From Bacillota bacterium (GTDB lineage Bacteria; Bacillota; Clostridia; Clostridiales; Clostridiaceae): a DNA stretch of 11,666 nt. Below the pieces are notes generated by a model that was not told the DNA's origin, did not search any database, and saw only the letters and a list, made by a program, of their open reading frames with translations. Below are positions 6,503 to 11,666 of this stretch, in pieces. Position 1 is the first letter of the stretch, and every line of letters starts with the position of its first letter. Where the stretch lies: contig JAEZDX010000396.1 of assembly GCA_023417975.1 (NCBI GenBank), forward strand, positions 1-11,666. Reading direction: 5' to 3'. Position numbers and translations under genes: made by a program.

Positions 6503-6892
6503 ATGGAATTAGTAATGACCATTCATGTTATTTTATCAAAGAATACCTATAGTGTTAAGGGAAAAGAAATGAATATATGTATGCTGCCTTTTACAGGTAA
6601 TGCAGAAGGACCATATTTTAATGGAAGCATTGTTAGCGAAGGTGTCGATACGCAAAAAATCAATGCTGACGGCTCTATGAAGCTTTCTGCTAGATATATG
6701 ATGGAAGGAACAGATTTTAAGGGAAATAAGTGCCGTGTATTCATTGAGAATAATGGTGAGTCCTTAGAAAAGTGCATACCTTTATTAGTAACAGACAGTA
6801 CAGCTTTGCAATTTTTATCGGAAGCCGAGCTAGTATCCGATGTAATTCCCAATGAACAGGGAGTAGATGTAAAAATATATAAAGTTAATTGA
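6503..6892 (+). CDS. DUF3237 (UPF0311)-like protein
   Basis: A 129-residue cytoplasmic protein with no signal peptide or membrane segment. I chose the ATG at 6503 because GAAGAGG lies about ten bases upstream. The in-frame ATG at 6440 would add 21 lysine-rich residues and has no ribosome binding site. The sequence follows the DUF3237/UPF0311 pattern: an initial METHIONINE-x-hydrophobic strand (MTIHVIL), then GNAEGPYFNGSIVSEGVD, then DGSMKLSARYMMEGTDF, RVFIENNG, and a terminal VDVKIYKVN strand. This family forms a small beta-barrel and has no established biochemical role. It sits between the small-ORF cluster and the efflux cassette with its own flanking non-coding DNA, so it is probably a single-gene unit. 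The family assignment rests on remembered motif order, not a search. Confidence 0.6.
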   Translation: MELVMTIHVILSKNTYSVKGKEMNICMLPFTGNAEGPYFNGSIVSEGVDTQKINADGSMKLSARYMMEGTDFKGNKCRVFIENNGESLEKCIPLLVTDSTALQFLSEAELVSDVIPNEQGVDVKIYKVN

Positions 6893-6977
6893 TATTAGGA
6901 CAAGCAGCTGAAATTTAATAAAGAGAAATATGAGTTTACATTTTGTTAATAAAATTCAGTAATGCTTTAACATCTCA

Positions 6978-6991
6978 TAACATTAATGTTA
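6978..6991. repeat. Perfect 14-bp AT-rich palindrome
   Basis: TAACATTAATGTTA is a perfect palindrome in the non-coding DNA after the DUF3237-like gene and about 40 bp upstream of the promoter for the first MFS gene. It could be an operator, but AT-rich palindromes of this length are not rare in such DNA. Confidence 0.3.
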
Positions 6992-7027
6992 ATTTACTGC
7001 CAATGTAAGAAAGAAGTTTAAAACCCA

Positions 7028-7056
7028 TTTACAGGTAATAAATCCCGTGGTAATAT
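7028..7056 (+). promoter_or_regulatory. Strong sigma-A promoter of first MFS gene
   Basis: TTTACA (7028-7033) and TAATAT (7051-7056) are separated by exactly 17 bp. Each box differs from consensus by one base. Transcription would start near 7063, giving a leader of about 180 nt. Confidence 0.7.
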
Positions 7057-7103
7057 ACCATATAAATAGTGAGTGTATCTATTGTTTAGGCTATGGCCTA
7101 TTC

Positions 7104-7160
7104 ATGAGCGGTACAGGGCATACACCTACACGCGGAAATAATCCTGCGGAGTCACTTTAG
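7104..7160 (+). CDS. Possible leader peptide of attenuator (18 residues)
   Basis: The ORF reads MSGTGHTPTRGNNPAESL. Its ATG overlaps the TGA of a four-residue ORF (ATGA junction). Its last codons and stop lie in the upstream arm and loop of the terminator at 7140-7187. A ribosome on these codons would block the hairpin, as in drug-inducible attenuation. Neither ORF has a clear ribosome binding site, which is the main argument against translation. Confidence 0.3.
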   Translation: MSGTGHTPTRGNNPAESL

Positions 7161-7187
7161 TAAAAGTGGCACTGCGGGATTTTTTTA
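7140..7187 (+). terminator. Strong intrinsic terminator in MFS leader
   Basis: Positions 7141-7158 pair with 7163-7180 (about 17 pairs with one A-A mismatch and a few G-T pairs) around an AGTA loop. A run of eight T residues follows (7180-7187). It ends about 58 nt before the MFS start codon and downstream of that gene's promoter, so it most likely regulates read-through into it. Confidence 0.85.
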
Positions 7188-7245
7188 TTTTATAGGGAAG
7201 CGATAGTGCCCAGACGAATTTTTTTCAATGAGGGGGAGTGAAAAA

Positions 7246-8424
7246 ATGAATTATGAAAGAAACATCAAAACCTACTACTTTTATTCCAGTTTTGCAGAAC
7301 TTCTTATACTTGGCCCAATTCTGACGCTGTACCTTATAGCTAAGGGCTGCTCTTTTACGGAAATAATGTTGCTTCAATCCATTTCTGCTATTACACAAGT
7401 AATATTTGAAGTGCCTACAGGTGCTGTCGCAGATAAGCATGGCCGAAAGGTAAGTATTTTACTTGCAGCAGCTATATGGGCTATATCTTTGTTTATTTAT
7501 ATTATAGGAAAGTCCTTCATAGTTTTTGTGCTGGCAGAAACTATTTTCAGCTTAGGTGCATCTTTAAAGTCAGGAGCGGATAGTGCTTTGATATACGATT
7601 CGCTTGCAGCTGTAAATAAGGAAAATGAGTATCAAAAGATTGAAGGGAAAGCAAGGTCATTTGCACTATATGCTCAGGCAATAGGTTCAATTCTGGCCGG
7701 TTTTATATATGAAATCAATATGTATTTGCCTATGGCGGTATCCATTGTTTTTATGATTATCACTTTCATCATAATTTTATTTTTTCATGAACCGCCGGTT
7801 TGGAAGGAGCACCAGCGTGAAAGTTCAAATTATTATGGTCAGATTTTAGATAGCGGCAAGTATATTTTAAAGCATGAAAAGCTAAAGGCCATAATACTGT
7901 TTTGCATGGTTTTCTATGTATTTTACAGAGCGGGCTTTTGGTACTACCAGCCTTATATGGAGTCGGTAAATATTCCTGTAAAATATTTCGGTATAATATT
8001 TTTCCTCTTTAATATTACTGCTGCTTTTGCGTCAAAGAGAAGTCACTATATAATGGAAAAGACAAAGCCTAGGACCCTAAGCTTTTTGGCAATACTGATG
8101 GGACTGTCCTTTTTTATCATGGGTACAGTAAAAGTGTGGTTCGGATTTTTGGCAATATTGTTCCAGCAAGTTGCCAGGGGGATGTACCAGCCTGTAACAA
8201 CTAAGTATATAAATAAACACATTCCGTCGGATAAGCGGGCAACAATTCTGTCCTTCAGCAGTCTTAGCAGTAATGTTGCAGTTGCAATTACCTTTCCGTT
8301 TATGGGAATGCTAAAGGATCATACGGATATATACACTACACATCTTGTATTAGCCGCTGCTATGGTACTTTCAATTGGTGCATGCACAAAATACATGAAT
8401 AAGCGCATAGGAAAAAGAAGTTAA
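7246..8424 (+). CDS. MFS transporter, probable drug efflux pump (first copy)
   Basis: A 392-residue integral membrane protein of usual MFS length, with about 12 hydrophobic segments. The cytoplasmic loop 2-3 signature is clear: EVPTGAVADKHGRK (residues 55-68). A KSGADSALIYDSL stretch (108-120) matches the second MFS in this window. The ATG at 7246 is chosen because AGGGGGAG lies about eight bases upstream. An in-frame ATG at 7228 precedes that site and is unlikely. The proton-driven export of a toxic compound is inferred from the family, from the neighbouring GyrI-like regulator, and from the attenuator-like leader. The substrate is unknown. It resembles clostridial efflux proteins of the broad tetracycline/macrolide type only at the motif level. 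Confidence 0.85.
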   Translation: MNYERNIKTYYFYSSFAELLILGPILTLYLIAKGCSFTEIMLLQSISAITQVIFEVPTGAVADKHGRKVSILLAAAIWAISLFIYIIGKSFIVFVLAETIFSLGASLKSGADSALIYDSLAAVNKENEYQKIEGKARSFALYAQAIGSILAGFIYEINMYLPMAVSIVFMIITFIIILFFHEPPVWKEHQRESSNYYGQILDSGKYILKHEKLKAIILFCMVFYVFYRAGFWYYQPYMESVNIPVKYFGIIFFLFNITAAFASKRSHYIMEKTKPRTLSFLAILMGLSFFIMGTVKVWFGFLAILFQQVARGMYQPVTTKYINKHIPSDKRATILSFSSLSSNVAVAITFPFMGMLKDHTDIYTTHLVLAAAMVLSIGACTKYMNKRIGKRS

Positions 8425-8453
8425 AGCTTATAATTTTCGTAAACATGACAAAT

Positions 8454-8487
8454 TTGGAACAGCAAAAAGGCGTCAGTATTGTATAAT
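8454..8487 (+). promoter_or_regulatory. Promoter candidate of araC-type gene
   Basis: TTGGAA (8454-8459) and TATTGT (8477-8482) are 17 bp apart. A better -10 sequence, TATAAT (8482-8487), overlaps but would leave a 22-bp spacer. That unusual spacing could mean activator-dependent transcription. Downstream, GGCTG and CAGCC (about 8498-8536) can pair in the leader. Confidence 0.45.
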
Positions 8488-8563
8488 CCTATTATGGGCT
8501 GTATGATTTATAAATAAAATATTACTTGAGTCAGCCTATATATCTAGCAAAAGGAGCTTTAAC

Positions 8564-9475
8564 GTGGACTATATTAATATAATTCAAAGCAGTATTGACT
8601 ATATTGAGGATAATTTAAAAGAACCTTTGACAGTGGAGAAAATTGCCAAGCAAACGGGCTTTTCACCTTATCATTACTATCGTTTATTCAATGCTTATGT
8701 TGGTATGCCGGTAGTACAGTATGTGAGAAGGCGCAGGCTGCTTCATGCAATCTATGCTCTTGCAAAAAATGATAAACGGATTATTGACGTGGCGTTGGAA
8801 TACGGCTTCGATACCCACAGCGGATTTACCAAAGCCTTTAGTAAGGAATATGGATGTTCTCCAAGTCAATATATACAAAATATAAGTGATAATATACCGA
8901 GAAAGATAGACCTTGTACTTCATAAAACCTATAACTTGAGCAGCGGAGTAGTAATGGAGCCGAAAATAGTGTCAAAAGCCTCCTTTAAAGTTGCAGGTTA
9001 CAGATTTGGGACCAGTCATGAAAACGGAAGAAGTGAAAGAGAAATTCCGGCCTTTTGGGAGCGGTTTGAAATTGAAGACTGGGAAAACAGACTTTACAAA
9101 GTGGTAAAGCCTTCTGTACACGGGGAGTATGCAGTATGCTTTCCCCCGGATATGGACACAGGACGGTTTCAATATATGCTTGGCGTAAACGGTGATTTCT
9201 ATGATAAGGCAGCTTCGGATATTTACGTGGCAGAAATACCTCAGGCAGCTTATGCAGTATTTACTACCCCGCCTGCACCCTATAAAGACAGAGGCTTTTC
9301 AAAGGCAATACTGGGAACATGGGAATATATTTTGTATGAATGGTTTCCTCATTCCGGTTATGAAATATCAGCCTGCGCACCGGATTTTGAGTATTATGAT
9401 GAAAGATGCCACAATCCTGAGGCTTCAACTATGGATATATATATACCTATAGTAAATAATCAGCAAAGGGGTTAG
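8564..9475 (+). CDS. AraC-family regulator with C-terminal GyrI-like ligand-binding domain
   Basis: A 303-residue cytoplasmic regulator starting at GTG 8564, eight bases after AAAGGAGC. The N-terminal DNA-binding part has the two AraC helix-turn-helix units: TVEKIAKQTGFSPYHYYRLF (23-42) and RIIDVALEYGFDTHSGFTKAF (72-92). It is followed by a GCSPSQY end (97-103). From about residue 133 to the C-terminus comes a GyrI-like domain (SFKVAGYRFGTS, then QYMLGVNGDF, and the IYIPI end), the fold that binds hydrophobic drugs in Rob- and BmrR-type regulators. The two-domain order with the HTH first is standard for this group. The gene is followed after 4 nt by an MFS gene, so both are probably one operon and the regulator likely activates efflux when a drug binds. 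The ligand is unknown. Confidence 0.92.
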   Translation: MDYINIIQSSIDYIEDNLKEPLTVEKIAKQTGFSPYHYYRLFNAYVGMPVVQYVRRRRLLHAIYALAKNDKRIIDVALEYGFDTHSGFTKAFSKEYGCSPSQYIQNISDNIPRKIDLVLHKTYNLSSGVVMEPKIVSKASFKVAGYRFGTSHENGRSEREIPAFWERFEIEDWENRLYKVVKPSVHGEYAVCFPPDMDTGRFQYMLGVNGDFYDKAASDIYVAEIPQAAYAVFTTPPAPYKDRGFSKAILGTWEYILYEWFPHSGYEISACAPDFEYYDERCHNPEASTMDIYIPIVNNQQRG

Positions 9476-9479
9476 ATTG

Positions 9480-10703
9480 ATGAAGAGAAATTTACAGCAG
9501 TCAACGGTCTATTTGATTTATTCCGGTGCAGCATCAATGCTGTTCTCACTTGTTTTTACAGTCAGTCAAGTGTATAGGATAGATACGATTCAGCTAAATC
9601 CCTTGCAGCTCGTACTGGTTGGTACAGTGCTTGAAACCGCCTGTTTTGTTTTTGAGATTCCAACAGGAATTGTTGCAGATATTAAAAGCAGAAAACTATC
9701 CGTCATAATAGGCATTATTCTCATTGGAACGGCATTTATTCTAGAAGGCACAATTCCAATGTTTACGGCGGTTATTATAAGCCAGCTTCTATGGGGCATC
9801 GGTTATACTTTTACAAGCGGAGCCGATGATGCATGGATAGCTGATGAGCTGGGGGGACAAAACCTGGATACAATATATTTAAAAGGAACACAGGTAAGTC
9901 AGCTGTTTGCCTTTATCGGTATTGTCATAAGTACCTTTATAGGCTCCATAAAGGTAAACCTACCTATGATAATCGGTGGAGTTTTATTTATTGTGCTAGC
10001 AGTATTGCTTATGTTTATTATGAAAGAATCAGGCTTTGAACCTGCTCCGGCAGAAGGCAGGAATTCCTGGCAGCAAATGTGGCATACCTTTAGTGAAGGA
10101 ATAAAATATATTAGAGGCAAGTCTGTACTAAAGCTTATGCTGGCAGCTGCACTTATATACGGCTTGTACAGTGAGGGTTTTGACAGACTTTGGACAGCCC
10201 ACTTTTTAAATGATACAGGTTTTTCAGATATACTGGAGTTGAAGCCTGTAGTCTGGGTGGGGCTTATTGACGGCACAGCAATGCTGCTCAGCATAGGTGC
10301 TGTAGAATATATAAAACGAAAGCTGGAGAAAACCGGTGAACTGCAGCACGTCTGGATACTTACTTTGATTAACGTATTTATGGTTGCAGCTATGATAGGC
10401 TTTGGGCTATCCGGAAACTTTTCACTTGCTCTGTCAACCTATCTATGTTTCTATATTTTGAGAACCGCTAATGATCCGATTTATAGAGCCTGGAGAAATA
10501 AAAATATAAAATCGGAGGTTAGGGCTACAGTTATTTCCACCTATGGTCAGATGGATGCACTAGGTCAAATCATAGGAGGTCCGATCATCGGTTTCATTGC
10601 TCTGAAAACATCTGTTTCCATGGCAATAATTGCTTCTGCAGTAATTTTATCACCAGTAATAATACTTTTGATCTTTGGATCAAAGCTCAAACAATCCGGT
10701 TAG
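9480..10703 (+). CDS. MFS transporter, probable drug efflux pump (second copy)
   Basis: A 407-residue MFS protein with about 12 hydrophobic segments. The start is placed at ATG 9480, eight bases after AAAGGGG; a TTG at 9477 is also in frame. The gene begins 4 nt after the AraC stop, implying co-transcription and possibly coupled translation. The loop 2-3 signature is EIPTGIVADIKSRK (59-72), which lacks the usual DxxGR form. FTSGADDAWIADEL (111-124) corresponds to the first MFS protein's KSGADSALIYDSL. The two proteins are therefore likely paralogues, though clearly diverged. Likely role: export of a compound sensed by the preceding regulator. Substrate unknown. Confidence 0.85.
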   Translation: MKRNLQQSTVYLIYSGAASMLFSLVFTVSQVYRIDTIQLNPLQLVLVGTVLETACFVFEIPTGIVADIKSRKLSVIIGIILIGTAFILEGTIPMFTAVIISQLLWGIGYTFTSGADDAWIADELGGQNLDTIYLKGTQVSQLFAFIGIVISTFIGSIKVNLPMIIGGVLFIVLAVLLMFIMKESGFEPAPAEGRNSWQQMWHTFSEGIKYIRGKSVLKLMLAAALIYGLYSEGFDRLWTAHFLNDTGFSDILELKPVVWVGLIDGTAMLLSIGAVEYIKRKLEKTGELQHVWILTLINVFMVAAMIGFGLSGNFSLALSTYLCFYILRTANDPIYRAWRNKNIKSEVRATVISTYGQMDALGQIIGGPIIGFIALKTSVSMAIIASAVILSPVIILLIFGSKLKQSG

Positions 10704-10714
10704 GTTAAAGCTTA

Positions 10715-10755
10715 GCTGGATTTTTACTGCTTAATAGGATAACTTAAAATCCAGC
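10715..10755 (+). terminator. Hairpin after second MFS gene, possible terminator without clear T-tract
   Basis: GCTGGATTTT (10715-10724) is the exact reverse complement of AAAATCCAGC (10746-10755), with a 21-nt loop. It lies 12 nt after the MFS stop. The lack of T residues after the stem makes intrinsic termination uncertain on the plus strand. Confidence 0.45.
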
Positions 10756-10761
10756 AGACAG

Positions 10762-10811
10762 TTATCAAATTGTTTGTAAGTAATGTATATTAGTATATGT
10801 TAATTTGATAA
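10762..10811. repeat. Perfect 10-bp inverted repeat upstream of secreted-protein gene
   Basis: TTATCAAATT (10762-10771) is the exact reverse complement of AATTTGATAA (10802-10811), with a 30-nt AT-rich spacer. It lies just after the hairpin at 10715-10755 and upstream of the promoter at 10848. It may be a paired binding site. Function unknown. Confidence 0.4.
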
Positions 10812-10847
10812 TATTGAGGAAAAGATAGAATATTTTAGAAAAATATG

Positions 10848-10876
10848 TTGAAATATACCAAATATCATGATAATAT
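10848..10876 (+). promoter_or_regulatory. Sigma-A promoter of secreted-protein gene
   Basis: TTGAAA (10848-10853) and TAATAT (10871-10876) are separated by exactly 17 bp. Transcription would start near 10883, giving a leader of about 47 nt. Confidence 0.65.
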
Positions 10877-10883
10877 TAAAAGC

Positions 10884-10895
10884 GGAAACGTTTCT
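10884..10895. promoter_or_regulatory. cre-like or LacI-family operator at transcription start
   Basis: GAAACGTTTC (10885-10894) is a perfect palindrome with central CG, close to the core of catabolite-responsive elements bound by CcpA and of other LacI-family sites. Its position at the predicted start suits repression. The flanking bases fit the cre consensus only partly. Confidence 0.5.
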
Positions 10896-10929
10896 AAATT
10901 ATTAAATTAACAACGAGGGGATGATTTAC

Positions 10930-11352
10930 ATGAAAAAAAGAATAATAGCAGGAATAATTGGTTTTTCTTTGTTAACAGTTAATTCAATGGTAGCTTTTGC
11001 CGCTATTGATCCACACCAAACGCCAGACCGAGCATTTAACTTTACGTTAAAGGCGTATCAAGGTAATAGTTACACTCAAAACTATAATAAGGAAACAAAT
11101 AATCAATTCTCATATATTAAAGTTAATGGTCTTACAGACACTAACTTAGTGACACTATGGATAGCAGCTGGGAGTGGTTCAGGATATGTAGGAGTTTCGG
11201 AAGATATTACAAGAGCTATTTCTCAAGATTTTAGTGTTGCTTATTATACTAAGGGCACAAGATATGACGGTGATCTCGTAACTTTAGGTGCAGAGAATAA
11301 ACAAAATGTGAGTTACACTGCCGGGGTATCAGGTCTAGTTGATTTTGACTAA
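10930..11352 (+). CDS. Small secreted protein, DUF2712-like
   Basis: A 140-residue protein with a clear signal peptide: MKKR, a hydrophobic core, and a likely cut after VAFA (near residue 24). The start is ATG 10930, nine bases after GAGGGG (10915-10920); the in-frame ATG at 10921 directly abuts that site and is rejected. The mature part has no cysteine and is rich in small polar residues. It begins FNFTLKAYQGNSYTQ and ends with NVSYTAGVSGLVDFD. This pattern resembles the DUF2712 family of small secreted Firmicute proteins, whose function is not established. The call is from remembered motifs. The next gene starts an ABC-2-type permease, so a link to peptide export or immunity is possible, although a strong hairpin lies between them. 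Confidence 0.7.
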   Translation: MKKRIIAGIIGFSLLTVNSMVAFAAIDPHQTPDRAFNFTLKAYQGNSYTQNYNKETNNQFSYIKVNGLTDTNLVTLWIAAGSGSGYVGVSEDITRAISQDFSVAYYTKGTRYDGDLVTLGAENKQNVSYTAGVSGLVDFD

Positions 11353-11387
11353 AAGTACTTATAAACATTAATAGAAAGATAATAGAT

Positions 11388-11433
11388 GAGAAGTATAATT
11401 TTAGTATATTACTAAAATATACTTCTCAATTTT
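11388..11433. terminator. Very strong hairpin terminator
   Basis: The arms 11388-11406 and 11410-11427 pair over 18 bp with one bulged A and a three-base loop, beginning with GAGAAGTATA and ending with TATACTTCTC. AATTTT follows. It lies 36 nt after the secreted-protein stop. Being A/T-flanked and nearly symmetric, it may work in both directions. Confidence 0.75.
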
Positions 11434-11449
11434 AAATAGCAGATATAAT

Positions 11450-11479
11450 TTGACTGTACGATTATATTTAAAACATATA
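11450..11479 (+). promoter_or_regulatory. Weak promoter candidate of permease gene
   Basis: TTGACT (11450-11455) is a good -35 box. The best -10 candidates (CATATA at 11474-11479 after 18 bp, or TATAAA at 11476-11481 after 20 bp) are imperfect. Confidence 0.3.
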
Positions 11480-11517
11480 AAACGAATAAATATGAGGGAC
11501 AAGGAGAAAGATAACTT

Positions 11518-11666
11518 ATGCTTAATCTTATAAAACTGGAAACTTTAAGCTGTATAAGCAGTATAAGATTTAAAATAACATTTGGTATTTTATTTGCAGT
11601 CAGTATTTTTAATTTTCTTTTCACATGTGTTAACTATTATGGCAGCAATAGCACATCTGTCAACAT
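11518..11666 (+). CDS. ABC-2-type transporter permease N-terminus, cut by window edge
   Basis: The frame opens at ATG 11518 and stays open to the window end, giving 49 complete codons. AAGGAG (11501-11506) lies 11 bases upstream, slightly far but acceptable. The protein starts MLNLIKLE, a basic/amphipathic start common in ABC-2 permeases. A hydrophobic segment follows at about residues 19-38 (FGILFAVSIFNFLFTCV), and then a polar stretch, YYGSNSTS, likely outside the membrane. This fits the first transmembrane helix of an ABC-2-type permease, often found in export or self-protection systems. The assignment is tentative because the ATP-binding partner and the rest of the gene are not visible. 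Confidence 0.55.
   Translation, partial: MLNLIKLETLSCISSIRFKITFGILFAVSIFNFLFTCVNYYGSNSTSVN

Larger units (their letters stand above)
7063..7187 (+). ncRNA. Structured leader RNA with attenuator terminator upstream of MFS gene
   Basis: GTGTAT (7073-7078) can pair with ATACAC (7120-7125). This encloses a perfect hairpin, TAGGC-TATG-GCCTA (7087-7100). A long terminator follows at 7140-7187. The short ORFs MAYS (from 7093) and an 18-residue ORF (7104-7160) overlap in this leader. Promoter, structured leader and terminator right before an efflux gene is the layout of a riboswitch or a ribosome-dependent attenuator. I do not recognise a known riboswitch consensus. Confidence 0.55.

Noticed and set aside
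7063..7187. T-box, guanidine, c-di-GMP or SAM riboswitch in the MFS leader
   Set aside because: The core consensus elements I know for these classes, such as the T-box GGGTGG-ACCGCG stretch, are not present.
9899..10294. 131-residue minus-strand ORF inside the second MFS gene
   Set aside because: It is antisense to well-conserved MFS sequence and serine/isoleucine-rich as expected for the complement of membrane-protein codons.
11412..11624. 70-residue minus-strand ORF at the right end
   Set aside because: It opposes the permease start and the hairpin, with no ribosome binding site. The plus-strand permease frame has AAGGAG and a typical start.

Overview
The window reads as chromosomal DNA of a low-GC, anaerobic, plant-polysaccharide-degrading Firmicute, most like the cellulolytic clostridia. 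The reasons are AT-rich intergenic DNA, strong AAGGAGG-type ribosome binding sites, sigma-A-like promoters, GTG and TTG starts, and a large secreted glycoside hydrolase family 9 (GH9) enzyme beside a LacI-type regulator. The species cannot be fixed from the sequence. No tRNA, rRNA or CRISPR array was seen.

Positions 1-1150: the left edge cuts through the N-terminus of a minus-strand, zinc-ribbon transposase. A gene-poor stretch follows, then a small minus-strand two-helix membrane protein (614-871) and a regulatory region. That region holds a perfect palindrome of Crp/Fnr/Rex type and two candidate plus-strand promoters leading to the LacI gene.

Positions 1151-5975: a LacI-family repressor, then a 1139-residue secreted multimodular GH9 enzyme. 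The enzyme ends in an LPQTG sortase signal rather than a dockerin, so it should be fixed to the cell wall. A LacI-type operator candidate (2251-2268) lies between the two genes and a related half-site motif lies in the LacI promoter. The simplest reading is a sugar-responsive local repressor controlling a surface cellulase/hemicellulase and itself. A terminator ends the unit.

Positions 5976-6892: a 56-residue two-helix membrane peptide overlaps that terminator and is followed by a 16-codon ORF with a good ribosome binding site. Next comes an unexplained inverted repeat and a small DUF3237 (UPF0311)-like protein.

Positions 6893-10755: an efflux cassette. A strong promoter and structured leader with a well-formed intrinsic terminator precede a first MFS transporter, which suggests transcription attenuation. 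An AraC regulator with a GyrI-like ligand domain follows, and then a second MFS transporter only 4 nt after it. The two transporters share sequence motifs and look like paralogues.

Positions 10756-11666: a promoter with a perfect GAAACGTTTC palindrome at the predicted transcription start drives a small secreted DUF2712-like protein. It is followed by a very strong hairpin and the start of an ABC-2-type permease cut by the window edge. The most interesting items are the MFS leader, the sortase-anchored GH9 with its LacI operator, and the small-ORF cluster after the GH9 gene.
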